Assembly: GCA_016926235.1 (NCBI GenBank) | Contig: JAFGOZ010000315.1 | Coordinates: forward strand, 1 to 63,917 | Length of the DNA: 63,917 bases | From: Bacteroidales bacterium | GTDB lineage: Bacteria; Bacteroidota; Bacteroidia; Bacteroidales; UBA10428 | Reading direction: 5' to 3' | Shown: positions 37,046-46,563 of the stretch, piece after piece | Numbering within the stretch: position 1 is the first letter of the stretch | Layout of the letters: each line of letters begins with the position of its first letter | Position numbers and translations under genes: made by a program | Notes under the pieces: model-generated | What the model was told of the DNA's origin: nothing | The model's input: only the letters and a program-made list of their open reading frames with translations | Databases searched by the model: none

Positions 37046-37426
37046 ATGAATATTTTCTCCATTATTGGGGCAGGCATAGTTACGCTTGCCCTCATTTCCT
37101 ATTCTGTTGGTATTATTTCCGGGCAAAAGGCCAAAAAGGTTACCGGAATCGTGTTGACATTCATAACGATTGGCGTGGCCCTGGACATTACAGCAACATC
37201 ATTTATGATCATCGGTTCAACAAACAGCCCGTTTACCTTTCATGGTTTCATAGGATATTCTGCTTTGCTGGCCATGCTTCTAGACATGGTTCTTTTGTGG
37301 AGGTTGAAATCAAAAAACGGCCTGAATTCCGAAACCGGAAAATCAATATCCCTATATTCACTAGTAGCTTACATTTGGTGGGTAGTGGTTTATTTTTCGG
37401 GTGGTTTGATGGTGATGGTTAAATAG
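37046..37426 (+). CDS. HsmA/TIGR03987-like small membrane protein
   Basis: A 126-aa protein with four membrane helices (about 4-24, 33-57, 65-86, 102-124). The pattern of a Gly in helix 1, DITATSFM, FHGFIGYSALLAMLLDMVLL and a final YSLVAYIWWVVVYFSG resembles the HsmA (TIGR03987) family as I recall it. Conserved His76 in FHGF could be a ligand. It is the third gene of the haem-uptake operon, 1 bp after the HmuY-like gene, so a role in haem handling at the membrane is plausible (inference). Confidence 0.65.
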   Translation: MNIFSIIGAGIVTLALISYSVGIISGQKAKKVTGIVLTFITIGVALDITATSFMIIGSTNSPFTFHGFIGYSALLAMLLDMVLLWRLKSKNGLNSETGKSISLYSLVAYIWWVVVYFSGGLMVMVK

Positions 37427-37691
37427 GGTTTGTTTTTACCTTAAACACAGGTGTTAATTTTAGTAAGTTAATTCACTTTTTTATGTTTCTTCTTGTTATT
37501 TAACTATTTAAACATTAAAATATGAATGCTATAATAATAAGGCCTTTATGCTTATTATTCATTACTTCCCTATAGTTGTTGAAATGACATTGACAGGTTA
37601 TAAGTAATTATCGGCTGATTTTGCATTAACAAATAATAGCCTGGGGTTCTCCTTAAAAGTTTTATTATCTTTGATATAAGTTTATAACAAA

Positions 37692-38393
37692 ATGAAAAAA
37701 ACATATTTGCTTATCTATTTTCTAGTTTTGTTTGCATCCGGATGTGAGAATAAAGAAAATGATTTAGAAGTTGGTATTATTAAAGGCGTTGCACAGCTAT
37801 ATAATATTGATGATAAATTGGAGTCAGATCATTACGGAATTGAAGTTACGATTGAAGGAACATCTCATTCATGCTTAACCGGTTCTTCAGGAATGTATGA
37901 ATTAAGAAACATACCTTATGGCACATATAATATTTCGTATAAAAAATCAGGTTATTCAACTTACCGTAAATTCGATTATGAGTTTAAAAAAGAAAATGAC
38001 CCCAATCTTAAAAAGGTCTCATTATATGAAAAACCACAAGTAGTTATTAGCAATATCAGCATAGTATCTGAACCGGGAGCACAAATTGAAATACAGGGTT
38101 CAATACCGGAAACAACAGAATATTGCGGAGTATTGTTTCATAGCAGTAGAACTAGTGTCTCCTCAAATAATTACGGTGATTGTCTGGTCTTTCAATACTG
38201 GGGTGAAGCCACAAACCTGTTCCAACAATCCTTTAATCTTGCCTACTTTTCTTATGCCCCGGGACAAACCATTTATGTAGTTATTTATTTGTGCAATTGC
38301 CATACAATAACCTACTACGATCCTGTTATTTCGGAATACAGTTATGAGAATGCAGTTAAAGCTTCAGAGACAATTGAAGTAACGATTCAATAA
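37692..38393 (+). CDS. Lipoprotein with carboxypeptidase-regulatory-like domain
   Basis: A 233-aa lipoprotein with the lipobox FASGC (Cys about 18). A beta-sandwich follows (about 28-115) in which GIIKGVAQLYN, TGSSGMYELRNIPYGTYNISYKKSGY and a closing Val-rich strand match the CarboxypepD_reg-like fold. The second half (about 118-230) is a beta-rich domain without a known signature; its Cys-rich part (YCGVLFH and LCNCH) may form disulfides. It stands alone, with 265 bp of AT-rich spacer before it in which I see nothing. Confidence 0.65.
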   Translation: MKKTYLLIYFLVLFASGCENKENDLEVGIIKGVAQLYNIDDKLESDHYGIEVTIEGTSHSCLTGSSGMYELRNIPYGTYNISYKKSGYSTYRKFDYEFKKENDPNLKKVSLYEKPQVVISNISIVSEPGAQIEIQGSIPETTEYCGVLFHSSRTSVSSNNYGDCLVFQYWGEATNLFQQSFNLAYFSYAPGQTIYVVIYLCNCHTITYYDPVISEYSYENAVKASETIEVTIQ

Positions 38394-38505
38394 TTTTAAT
38401 ATTCTTAAAACCATAGCTCTATGTTTATTCTCAAATTGTATTAAAAATTAATGAAACATCAATATAAATGCCTCGTTTAACCAGTATTAATTAAACCTAA
38501 TCATT

Positions 38506-40011
38506 ATGTTACAAAAGCTAATTCTGTTATCATTGCTCATTTTTCCCCTTGTTTCATGCAAGAAAGACGACAAACCCGCTACAAAATTTCATGACTACAC
38601 ATTCCACGAACCGGTTTCAAGTGGTAAAACGTTCTATCTTGACCCGGTAAACGGCTCTATGGATGGTGATGGCAGCGAAGCCCACCCATGGAGTACATTG
38701 CAGGAAGTAATAGATAATGACCTAATTCAATATTATAAACATACAGAAAATAACAATGCTGATTCTCCTCTTGAATTGGTTAATGAAAATGCTCCCGTGA
38801 AAGGAGGTGACGTTCTGGTGCTCCTTTCCGGGTACCACGGTTTTATAAACCGGAGTGTTTTCATGTTTAACGACTGGCTTACCATTAAAGCAAAAGAAGG
38901 TAATACCCCCATATTATCACAAATTAAGATGACAGGAGCTATTAGAAAAATATATTTCAAGAATCTCACCATTCTTAAAGAAAGTTATGTGGGCACCGAT
39001 CCCTACTGGGAAGCAGAAGACGTAACCCGAAACACGAATGCTTGTGCATATTTTAGCACGAGTGATTTTTGGGGCAGATGCAGTGAAATTGTCTTGAATG
39101 GCCTTACCCTTAAAACCGCTGAAAATACTTCTTCATGGACTGCGGAGGATTGGGTTGAAAAAGCAGCAAACGGAATTGGTCTAAGATCTGTCACTAATGC
39201 TGAGATTGTGAACTGCCATTTGGAGAACATTGCATTTGGGATTAGCATTGATGATAAATCAGATTATACAAATGTTGTAAATAATACAGTGAAGGGATTT
39301 TCCGGCGATGGTGCTCGTATTATTAGCAGTAATGTACTTTTTGCTTACAATACCATTACCGACTGCTATAAAGTTGACGATAACCACGATGATGGAATTC
39401 AAAGCTGGTCGCACGGCGAGAATGGTAACTCAGGAGGTGGTGTGGTATATAATGTAACCCTTAGGGGAAATACCATTATTGGCACTACAGATCCAACGCA
39501 TCCACTGGCAGGCAGTCCGCAGGGCATAGGCTGTTTTGACGGCATGTTTGATGGCTGGACGGTTGAAAACAATGTAGTAATAGTAAACCACTATCATGGT
39601 ATATCTTTTTATGGCTTTTTAAATAGCTCAATAGTTAACAATACAGTAATAGACATGACACCGGGGGATGATATTTCGCCATGGATACTGATTACAGATC
39701 ACAAAAACGGCACCCCCAGCGAAAACTGTATTGTGGCCAATAATATAGCATTCAGGTCAATTAGTGTAAATGGAAAGAATGTGGAGCAGATGAATAATTA
39801 CATTGTGGGTCGCAATACCTATGAGAATATTTACAATTTATTTGTTGATCCGGATAATCTGGATTTTCATTTGATAAAATCTGATACAACTACAAAAAAT
39901 ATTATTGATAAGGGTTTGAAATTTAATGATAAAGTAAGCTCAAAAATGGACAGGGACGAAGCATCCCGGGTTGGGGCACCAGATATAGGAGCTTATGAGT
40001 TGAACCAATAG
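38506..40011 (+). CDS. Right-handed beta-helix lipoprotein
   Basis: A 501-aa surface lipoprotein with the lipobox FPLVSC (Cys about 18), then a lead-in typical of polysaccharide lyase-like helices, KTFYLDPVNGSMDGDGSEAHPWSTLQE. From about 140 to 440, coils rich in I-x-N-x-x-V and asparagine ladders follow (EIVNCHLENIAFGISI, NVVNNTVKGFSG, NNVVIVNHYHGISF). Such proteins bind or cleave polysaccharides. No catalytic residues can be assigned. It is separated from the lipoprotein before it by about 110 bp. Confidence 0.8.
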   Translation: MLQKLILLSLLIFPLVSCKKDDKPATKFHDYTFHEPVSSGKTFYLDPVNGSMDGDGSEAHPWSTLQEVIDNDLIQYYKHTENNNADSPLELVNENAPVKGGDVLVLLSGYHGFINRSVFMFNDWLTIKAKEGNTPILSQIKMTGAIRKIYFKNLTILKESYVGTDPYWEAEDVTRNTNACAYFSTSDFWGRCSEIVLNGLTLKTAENTSSWTAEDWVEKAANGIGLRSVTNAEIVNCHLENIAFGISIDDKSDYTNVVNNTVKGFSGDGARIISSNVLFAYNTITDCYKVDDNHDDGIQSWSHGENGNSGGGVVYNVTLRGNTIIGTTDPTHPLAGSPQGIGCFDGMFDGWTVENNVVIVNHYHGISFYGFLNSSIVNNTVIDMTPGDDISPWILITDHKNGTPSENCIVANNIAFRSISVNGKNVEQMNNYIVGRNTYENIYNLFVDPDNLDFHLIKSDTTTKNIIDKGLKFNDKVSSKMDRDEASRVGAPDIGAYELNQ

Positions 40012-40065
40012 GTTTTGTATTATTATTTTTCGTATATTTATTATAAAGCTGAAATAAATAAGATT

Positions 40066-41139
40066 ATGAATAAACTATTTATATTGGGTATTCTGTCGTT
40101 GTTTTCTTTTTACATATGTTTCTCGCAAAAACAAATATTTACTGCTGTAGAAAAAGGTAAAATAGATGCCGTTAATCAATACATAAAAGAAGGGAAAAGC
40201 CTGGATGTAAGTTTTGGTTATGAAATTTGCCTGGAAAGGGGTGAAAAGAAAACATACCAGAAAAACCTTATGGAATGTGCCATAAACTATGAACAATGGC
40301 AGATATTAGACCTTTTCATTGAAAACAAAAGCAAATTCAATAATTATCAAGAAATTATAAGTAAGGCTTTTGCCTCATCCATTAGTTGGGGAAAAATGGA
40401 CCTGGTGAAAAAATTACTGGCCGAAGGTGCAGATATGAATACTGTTTGTGAATCCTGTTATAACCAAAATGCATTACAGATAGCCCTGAATTATAAATAC
40501 TACGAGATTTTTCATTTTCTGGTTGATAACGGGGCCTTTATTAACGACCATCAAAACGATTTTGGATATACACTTTTAATGATAGCAGTAATTATTGAAG
40601 ACAAAGATATCGTGGAAATGATTATGAATAAGGATGTGGCCATTGATTTACCCGATAATGAAAACTACACGCCCATTATGGTAGCTGCAGAAAATGGAAA
40701 CCTTGAAATATTCAATATACTAAAAGATCACAATGCAACATTGGAAGGATTAACGCCTGATGGTGAGAACATTCTCGCTTTAGCAACCAAAGGGAATAAC
40801 CTTGAAATAGTAAAATACCTGGTTAATGAGGCAGGCATGAATGTAAATACAGGTGATGTATATAACAATACACTCATGGTGCTTGCCGTTAAAAACCGGT
40901 CCCTTGAAATGGTACAATTCCTGATTGAAAAGAATGCAAACCTAGATGAATGTACCAATGATGGGGATTATGCAGTTGGTCTGGCGATTGAACAGGATGA
41001 TCTTGAGATAGCCAAAACACTTATTGAAGCCGGAGCTGATATTTGGGAATTTGATTATTTGAAATTTGCAAGGAAGTGCACGAAAGACGATGAATTCTTA
41101 AAATACCTTGAGAAAAAAATTGAAGGAGAGGAAGATTAA
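40066..41139 (+). CDS. Exported ankyrin-repeat protein
   Basis: A 357-aa protein with a signal peptide (about 1-20, MNKLFILGILSLFSFYICFS), then about nine ankyrin repeats. Clear units include DLVKKLLAEGADMNTVC, YEIFHFLVDNGAFINDHQN, NLEIFNILKDHNATLEG and DLEIAKTLIEAGADI. Start ATG 40066 is chosen because the signal peptide begins there; the frame is open from 40015. Ankyrin repeats are protein-binding scaffolds. The partner is unknown. Confidence 0.85.
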   Translation: MNKLFILGILSLFSFYICFSQKQIFTAVEKGKIDAVNQYIKEGKSLDVSFGYEICLERGEKKTYQKNLMECAINYEQWQILDLFIENKSKFNNYQEIISKAFASSISWGKMDLVKKLLAEGADMNTVCESCYNQNALQIALNYKYYEIFHFLVDNGAFINDHQNDFGYTLLMIAVIIEDKDIVEMIMNKDVAIDLPDNENYTPIMVAAENGNLEIFNILKDHNATLEGLTPDGENILALATKGNNLEIVKYLVNEAGMNVNTGDVYNNTLMVLAVKNRSLEMVQFLIEKNANLDECTNDGDYAVGLAIEQDDLEIAKTLIEAGADIWEFDYLKFARKCTKDDEFLKYLEKKIEGEED

Positions 41140-41151
41140 CCGGAAATACTT

Positions 41152-41514
41152 CTACTTCATTACCTTCATAATAGCAGCAATGAGGTTTTTCTGGACAAAT
41201 GGTTTAACGATCCAACCCGTAGCACCCGCTTCTTTTGCCTCACTCTTCTTTTCGTTTTGTGATTCAGTCGTAAGGAAAAGTATGGGAGTTCGCTCATAGT
41301 CAGACATAGATCGGATCTTCTTTATCAATTCAATCCCGTCCATATTGGGCATGTAAAGGTCGGTGATTATCAGATCAAGTTGTTGCCCGTTTAAATGTTT
41401 CTGTGCATCAACTCCATCCTCCGCCATGAATACCTCAAAACCTTCTTCTTTCAGTACGAATGAAAGCACATCACGAATACTGGCCGAATCATCAACGATA
41501 AGTATTTTTTTCAT
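41152..41514 (-). CDS. Receiver-only response regulator (CheY-like)
   Basis: A 120-aa phosphoacceptor domain with nothing attached. Residues DD at 8-9, phosphoacceptor Asp52 in IITDLYMPNMDG, the Thr in FLTTES and the Lys in IVKPF are all present, so it should be phosphorylated. No histidine kinase is near. It converges on the ankyrin gene with a 12-bp gap. Its role (chemotaxis-like or phosphorelay) is open. Confidence 0.93.
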   Translation of the reverse strand: MKKILIVDDSASIRDVLSFVLKEEGFEVFMAEDGVDAQKHLNGQQLDLIITDLYMPNMDGIELIKKIRSMSDYERTPILFLTTESQNEKKSEAKEAGATGWIVKPFVQKNLIAAIMKVMK

Positions 41515-41633
41515 AAAATATTACTTCTCATCTAATTTAGTGTTTTTTACCTAAATTTTGTAATGATTTTCTGATTTTTATCGTTTAAGTATGTATATTT
41601 TGTACTTTTAAACTTCCATAATAATAAATATAG

Positions 41634-42191
41634 ATGGTTGAATCCTACCTGCATATTTTGGGTGTTAACCAGAATTCCAGCCTGAGTGATATAAAAAAAG
41701 CATACCGGATAAAGGCCAAAGAGCTTCACCCGGATATGAATGATGCCCCTGATGCCCACGAGAAGTTTATTCACCTTAACGAAGCGTATGAGTTCCTGCT
41801 TGAAAACTGGATGTATATTCAACCTCAAAGACAAAAGACAAAGGAGGAAATGCAGGCAGAGTACGAGAGAGAAAAAGAGTACCGGGAATGGCTTTATAAA
41901 GAAAGCCTTCGTATTAAGAAAAAGGCGGAAGAAATGTCAAGGATGAAATTTGAAGAATTTAAAAAGACAAAATTGTACCGCACTACAAATATGCTTTCAT
42001 CCATGGTAAATTATCTGGCCCTTGCTTTTGGAATTGCCATTATTATTGGGACCATAGCTGGAGTTGCTTATCAGGTGCACCAGGGAAATGGCAGTAGTAG
42101 CATAATTGCAGCTTGCTTAACCATACCTGCCGGCCTGATCATCATTGTGTACACTTTATATCAGGTTGTAAAAGCAAAGAAAGGAGAGTGA
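41634..42191 (+). CDS. J-domain membrane protein
   Basis: A 185-aa protein with an N-terminal J-domain (about 1-63) holding the HPD motif (about 32-34, in ELHPDMND), a highly charged coiled region (about 70-120, many E-K-R), then two membrane helices (about 128-148 and 156-177). It should recruit an Hsp70 to the membrane. It is not a full DnaJ: no G/F region and no zinc-finger domain. Client unknown. Confidence 0.88.
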   Translation: MVESYLHILGVNQNSSLSDIKKAYRIKAKELHPDMNDAPDAHEKFIHLNEAYEFLLENWMYIQPQRQKTKEEMQAEYEREKEYREWLYKESLRIKKKAEEMSRMKFEEFKKTKLYRTTNMLSSMVNYLALAFGIAIIIGTIAGVAYQVHQGNGSSSIIAACLTIPAGLIIIVYTLYQVVKAKKGE

Positions 42192-42293
42192 TTCTAAGTC
42201 ATTATATCGTGAACTTGTATTCTTTTGTACACACATAGCAAAGTCTTAAAATGAAATGACTTTTACTTAAAACCACTCTCATTTGTTATTCTT

Positions 42294-42350
42294 AAAGAGT
42301 TCCTTTTTAGGGGACTCAAGATTCCCCTTTTACAATACTAATAACTCTTT
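42294..42350. terminator. Bidirectional terminator-like hairpins
   Basis: Nested stems AAAGAGTT/AACTCTTT (42294-42301 and 42343-42350) around AGGGG/CCCCT (42309-42313 and 42324-42328), with T- and A-runs on both sides. It lies between the convergent J-domain gene and the secreted protein gene at 42359. Confidence 0.6.
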
Positions 42351-42358
42351 AGATGGGA

Positions 42359-43783
42359 TTATTCTACTCTTTCAAAGACCATATAAACCTCTGATGTAGA
42401 ATCTCCTTCAATATATACTTCACCTGTACAAGAAAACTGGTCCTGATTAAGGGAATTTATTAAAAATATAGATGCAACATCAGGATCTATTTCAGGATTT
42501 GTATCAATAAGAAGGTAGTTTTTCCCATCCTTTGTATTTAATCTTATTTTCCAGTAATAGTTATCAAATTTTTGAGGGCACTCTTCATCCCAGGAACCTG
42601 TTTGTTCAAGCAAACTTCCATCAGGATAATAATGATCCAGCACGATGCGTTTGCAGTTCTCTCTTTCATCAAGCAGGTTTTTTTTCCATCTGTCAGTTGT
42701 TGTACTTCCTGGTATTTGATAGGACATATGAACAAGTCTCCAGGTTCCTCCCAGGTATTGAGACAAATCTTCCTTATTTAATCCCGCTTTAAGTCCGGGA
42801 TCCATATAATCTGATCCAATTGAAAGATGAGCAGAATTTTCTACATCCTTAAATTTCAAAGATTTAACTCCCATTTTTACTTCATTTCTTAATTGAAAGT
42901 CTTCAATGAGTTTTTTTAATTCATTATAATCATACTGATCTCTTGGTTCTATCTCTGTTTCATTACTCAACCCTTCCAATGTTTTCTTTGCCTCATCAAA
43001 TTTCTTCATAAGCAGGTAACTTTGAGCAATATCGAAATATATACCCACAGCAATATCTTTATTAATCCTGGCCTTTTTGTTGTTAAAATCTTTTTGTTCG
43101 AGTATCTTTTTCCAATCATTTATACATTCTGTAAAAAGCACATCAGCATCGGAGAAATTTTTACTATTATATTTTTCTACAGCCTGACTAAATTTTGTTG
43201 CAACATTGTCCAGATCGGTATAATCCTCTTTCCCTTTTCCTGAATATACTGAAAACTTTTCTTCCTTATCAGAGATAAAAAATGTACCCTGCAAAAAATC
43301 AGATTCATTTCCCATCACTTCCATATTCTTATCTTTAATAGCCGTTGACAGGCCTCCAGAATTCATATAACCATAATACCTTTTCAAACGTGTATAAATT
43401 ATATTGTTGCTTCCTTTTTCAACAACTTCAATTTTATAAGGAATAGAATATTTGTCATGGGTTAATTGAGTGGTTACATCAAACTTACCCTCAAAGAAAG
43501 CTTTATGCAATACCGGAGTGTAGTAGGTCATACGTATAATTAGTTCGGGATTTGCCGCATCTTGTTTTATATCTCTGACTCCGGGCATGCTCAAGTATAC
43601 GGGAGATGGATTCATGTCTTTAACATCACATTTAACTTCGGGCTTAAATGTTTTATAAGCAGTCTTCAAAGGCAACAGGGGATATATCTCACAGTTAACC
43701 GTAACCTTTGTTTTAGTAGATTTCTGACCAAATGACATAATTGTAATTAGCATTGACAGGGTTATCAACATTGTTTTTTTCAT
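42359..43783 (-). CDS. Secreted protein of unknown function with TPR-like segment
   Basis: A 474-aa protein with a signal peptide (about 1-19). The first domain (about 22-160) is beta-rich: VNCEIYPLLPLK, RMTYYTPVLHKAF. The middle (about 185-300) has TPR-like helices (KYNSKNFSDADVLFTECINDW, DIAQSYLLMKKFDEAKKTL). The C-terminal part (about 340-474) resembles a lipocalin-like beta-barrel of the type YLGGTWRLVHM...DHYYPDGSLLEQTG...YWKIRLN. No family name is recognised. The three-part build is seen in Bacteroidota envelope proteins. Confidence 0.7.
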   Translation of the reverse strand: MKKTMLITLSMLITIMSFGQKSTKTKVTVNCEIYPLLPLKTAYKTFKPEVKCDVKDMNPSPVYLSMPGVRDIKQDAANPELIIRMTYYTPVLHKAFFEGKFDVTTQLTHDKYSIPYKIEVVEKGSNNIIYTRLKRYYGYMNSGGLSTAIKDKNMEVMGNESDFLQGTFFISDKEEKFSVYSGKGKEDYTDLDNVATKFSQAVEKYNSKNFSDADVLFTECINDWKKILEQKDFNNKKARINKDIAVGIYFDIAQSYLLMKKFDEAKKTLEGLSNETEIEPRDQYDYNELKKLIEDFQLRNEVKMGVKSLKFKDVENSAHLSIGSDYMDPGLKAGLNKEDLSQYLGGTWRLVHMSYQIPGSTTTDRWKKNLLDERENCKRIVLDHYYPDGSLLEQTGSWDEECPQKFDNYYWKIRLNTKDGKNYLLIDTNPEIDPDVASIFLINSLNQDQFSCTGEVYIEGDSTSEVYMVFERVE

Positions 43784-43954
43784 AATAATAGGGTTTTAAT
43801 TTGATATAGTAATATTGGGCATAATTTACATACATAACATGGCTTAAACAAATATAATGGTTGCTTTTTTTAAAAATTAATTTTTATCGTCACTGATCCA
43901 CTTGAAAATGCCACACCATGCAAGATAGGCGCGATTGTATCCCTGTATAAAATT

Positions 43955-45745
43955 CTAATTATTTATTATCCCCATCTGCTCCATCAGAAAAGTAGCATTC
44001 ATCTTAGTTGTTATACCTGTGCGCAGAAGGTAATCAAAATGAATGGCTTTGCCTTCAATATCTACTTCAAAGGACTGATTGTAAATATTGTCAGGGAAAT
44101 CTCTCTCAATCTCGCACAGTGTAAGGTCATGAGTAGCAATAATACCTGTTCCTCCTAATTCTATCATTTGTTTCAAAAACGCCTTGGACCCGGCTTCTTT
44201 ATCTTTTGAGTTGGTGCCTTTCAGTATTTCATCCAGTATTAAGAAGAGGTTTCTATTTTTTTTCAGTTCTTGAACAATGGTTTGAAGTCTTTTAAGTTCA
44301 GCATAAAAATAGGACTCCCCTTTTTGAAGGGAGTCACTTGTACGCATGCTGGAGAATAAATCAATCATTCTAAACTTAAATTCATCAGCACATACGGGAG
44401 CTCCAGCCATGGCTAAGACCAAATTCACCCCTACAGTTCTCAAAAAAGTACTCTTCCCAGCCATATTTGGTCCAGTGATAATCACAAATTCACCATTCCT
44501 GGAAATACTAAAATCATTATCAACTCTCTCCTTCCCTGGTATTAATGGATGTCCTAGCTGTATGGTATGTAAAAGCTCACCTTCATTAACTGGTATAGGC
44601 ATTACAAAATCAGGATGATTAAAAGCAAAACAAGCGAATGAAGATAAAGCATCTATTTTACCCAGAACGTCAAACCATCCTAAAATTTGATCTTTATGGG
44701 AAATTCTCCATCGTTCAAGCATGATAGTATGCTTTAAATCCCATAGTAAAAACAAATTCAGGAATATACCTGCAATAGCATTCATCCTGTTATCAAAAGC
44801 ATCGATTATTTTCGTCAAATGATTAATACTTTGAGCTGCTGTTTCATTGCCACCTTTTAATTTTTCTGCATGTTCTCTTAACAATACAGCATTAAACTTT
44901 TCTTCTTCTATGATAGATAGCAAATCCTTATAATTTTTTAATATAGAAATGACCCTTGACACTTTCCGGTGCGTTGCATTGACTTTCATTAATGGTATAA
45001 GCAATATCGAAATTTCAATAAGCACAGCATAGAGAGCGACAGAGAAAATTGTTATTTTTAAAATAACCAATAAAATACATACTATTGTCAAGGCGGCAGA
45101 AATATTAGCAATAATTCTATAACCCTTCATTTTCAGGAAAACAATAGGTTCATTAAGCCAACCAATAACATTTTTTATATCCTCCTCATCCTCATTGTAT
45201 AAATTACCATACGCCTGAAACTTTTGTCTCCAATCCAATTTTTCTTTCAGTTCATCCACTGCTTCCTGTGTTTCAAGAATAGTTGAAACCGATGATATAG
45301 AGGACGCTAAATTTCCCGCCAGCTCCTTTCTCCCATTTATTGTAGTTGTTCTGTTAATCGCATTATACAAAGATCCCTCGCCAAAAATATCAAGGTCGAA
45401 ACTATAGGGATGCTCCCTGTCAATATATTCATCTCCTTTCCCAAAATTTGTATAATCTCCTTTAATGGCCTGAAGCTCATTTTTATTAAGTAATATGTAT
45501 TGTTCCTGTATCTTGATTTCCATTGCTTTGCGGGTATGTAATTTTAGCAACCAGGCAAACGCTGCAATAAAAAACAGTAATACACATGAAAATAAATACA
45601 TATCAACCTTAAAAAGCCATATTGAAATAAAAATTCCTCCAACAAATACTCCCAGCCGGCTCCATCCCAATAACATTGATTGTGTCTTTACTTTTGCAAG
45701 TATCCCTGTGTGTTCGTTAAGTTTTGTATGATATATCTTATCCAT
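43955..45745 (-). CDS. MutS-like membrane-anchored ATPase
   Basis: A 596-aa protein with the MutS C-terminal ATPase: Walker A GPNMAGKSTFLRT (about 421-433), Walker B LFLILDEILKGTNS, then GIIATHDL. Upstream there is a helical lever-like part but no mismatch-binding domain. Predicted membrane helices lie near 27-65 and 215-255, which true MutS lacks. It therefore belongs to the MutS-family membrane branch common in Bacteroidota, of unknown function, rather than to mismatch repair. Downstream of the gene pair at 45760-47275 on the same strand. Confidence 0.85.
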   Translation of the reverse strand: MDKIYHTKLNEHTGILAKVKTQSMLLGWSRLGVFVGGIFISIWLFKVDMYLFSCVLLFFIAAFAWLLKLHTRKAMEIKIQEQYILLNKNELQAIKGDYTNFGKGDEYIDREHPYSFDLDIFGEGSLYNAINRTTTINGRKELAGNLASSISSVSTILETQEAVDELKEKLDWRQKFQAYGNLYNEDEEDIKNVIGWLNEPIVFLKMKGYRIIANISAALTIVCILLVILKITIFSVALYAVLIEISILLIPLMKVNATHRKVSRVISILKNYKDLLSIIEEEKFNAVLLREHAEKLKGGNETAAQSINHLTKIIDAFDNRMNAIAGIFLNLFLLWDLKHTIMLERWRISHKDQILGWFDVLGKIDALSSFACFAFNHPDFVMPIPVNEGELLHTIQLGHPLIPGKERVDNDFSISRNGEFVIITGPNMAGKSTFLRTVGVNLVLAMAGAPVCADEFKFRMIDLFSSMRTSDSLQKGESYFYAELKRLQTIVQELKKNRNLFLILDEILKGTNSKDKEAGSKAFLKQMIELGGTGIIATHDLTLCEIERDFPDNIYNQSFEVDIEGKAIHFDYLLRTGITTKMNATFLMEQMGIINN

Positions 45746-45759
45746 AATTATTTAAAAAT

Positions 45760-46563
45760 CTAAAAATCAATGGCTTTTACCTTAAAAACAGTTTTCTTCC
45801 CGGCATTATAATTCATTTTTAAATCAAAGTCCCACCTCCATTCTTGTTCAAAGTTCGCTAATGGAAAATCAGTATACAGAAGACATTTCTCTTCGATTAT
45901 CTTTCCCGAAGGTTCCAAAACCTGCTCCAAATAATCGGAAACCAGACAAGACTTACCAACAGGTAATGAACGTAAATGATTTGATTGTATTATACTGCGA
46001 AATGTTTTTTCTTCTTCAGCATTAAAAATTTTATACTTGCGAATAAAATCTGTCAAAAGTATATCCAATTGGTTCAGTATGTTTAATGAAATGACGAAAT
46101 CATGGTTCCAAACCATATCATGGCCTGTTATTTTATCAAAAGATAGTTTCATCCTGTTTTTTCGGTACATTTTCACCCAGTCATATACCTGTTGAATAGA
46201 TCCGCCTGTGACGTCAACCTCAACAAATTTTACTTTCGTATATCCACTATATTTATGGATAACCTGGCTCGGATGAAAAATATCATAAAGATATACTTCA
46301 TTAAAAGCATGCATTAGAAAATCCATGGGAACATCTAATAACCAGCCGCTTCCGAGAACGGCAACACTCCCCTTCTTTTTATTTTTTCCAGACCTTGTTA
46401 TAAAGTCTTTTACCTGTTTAATATGCGAAATCCAAGCCCCTTCTTCAGTCAGATACCTGTTAATTATACCCTGCTGATCAGACAGATAGCCCATTCTTCG
46501 TAAAATTTTATGAGAAGGAATTACAGATATAATATTAACCATCGGAGTTTTTAATTTCATCAT
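45760..46563 (-). CDS. Uncharacterised protein, methyltransferase-like fold
   Basis: About 260-267 aa. A segment SVAVLGSGWLLDVPMDFL near 82 followed by EVYLYDIFHPSQ resembles a SAM-binding Rossmann motif I and its acidic strand-2 end, but the usual E/DxGxGxG is not intact. A GHDMVWNHDFVISLNILNQLDI stretch resembles motif IV and V regions. The start overlaps the plsC gene by 29 bp at ATG 46563 or by 8 bp at ATG 46542. Tight coupling to plsC suggests a lipid- or envelope-related substrate (inference). Confidence 0.6.
   Translation of the reverse strand: MMKLKTPMVNIISVIPSHKILRRMGYLSDQQGIINRYLTEEGAWISHIKQVKDFITRSGKNKKKGSVAVLGSGWLLDVPMDFLMHAFNEVYLYDIFHPSQVIHKYSGYTKVKFVEVDVTGGSIQQVYDWVKMYRKNRMKLSFDKITGHDMVWNHDFVISLNILNQLDILLTDFIRKYKIFNAEEEKTFRSIIQSNHLRSLPVGKSCLVSDYLEQVLEPSGKIIEEKCLLYTDFPLANFEQEWRWDFDLKMNYNAGKKTVFKVKAIDF

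Noticed and set aside
43955..45745. MutS mismatch repair protein
   Set aside because: The ATPase core is MutS-like, but membrane helices are present and the mismatch-recognition domain is absent.
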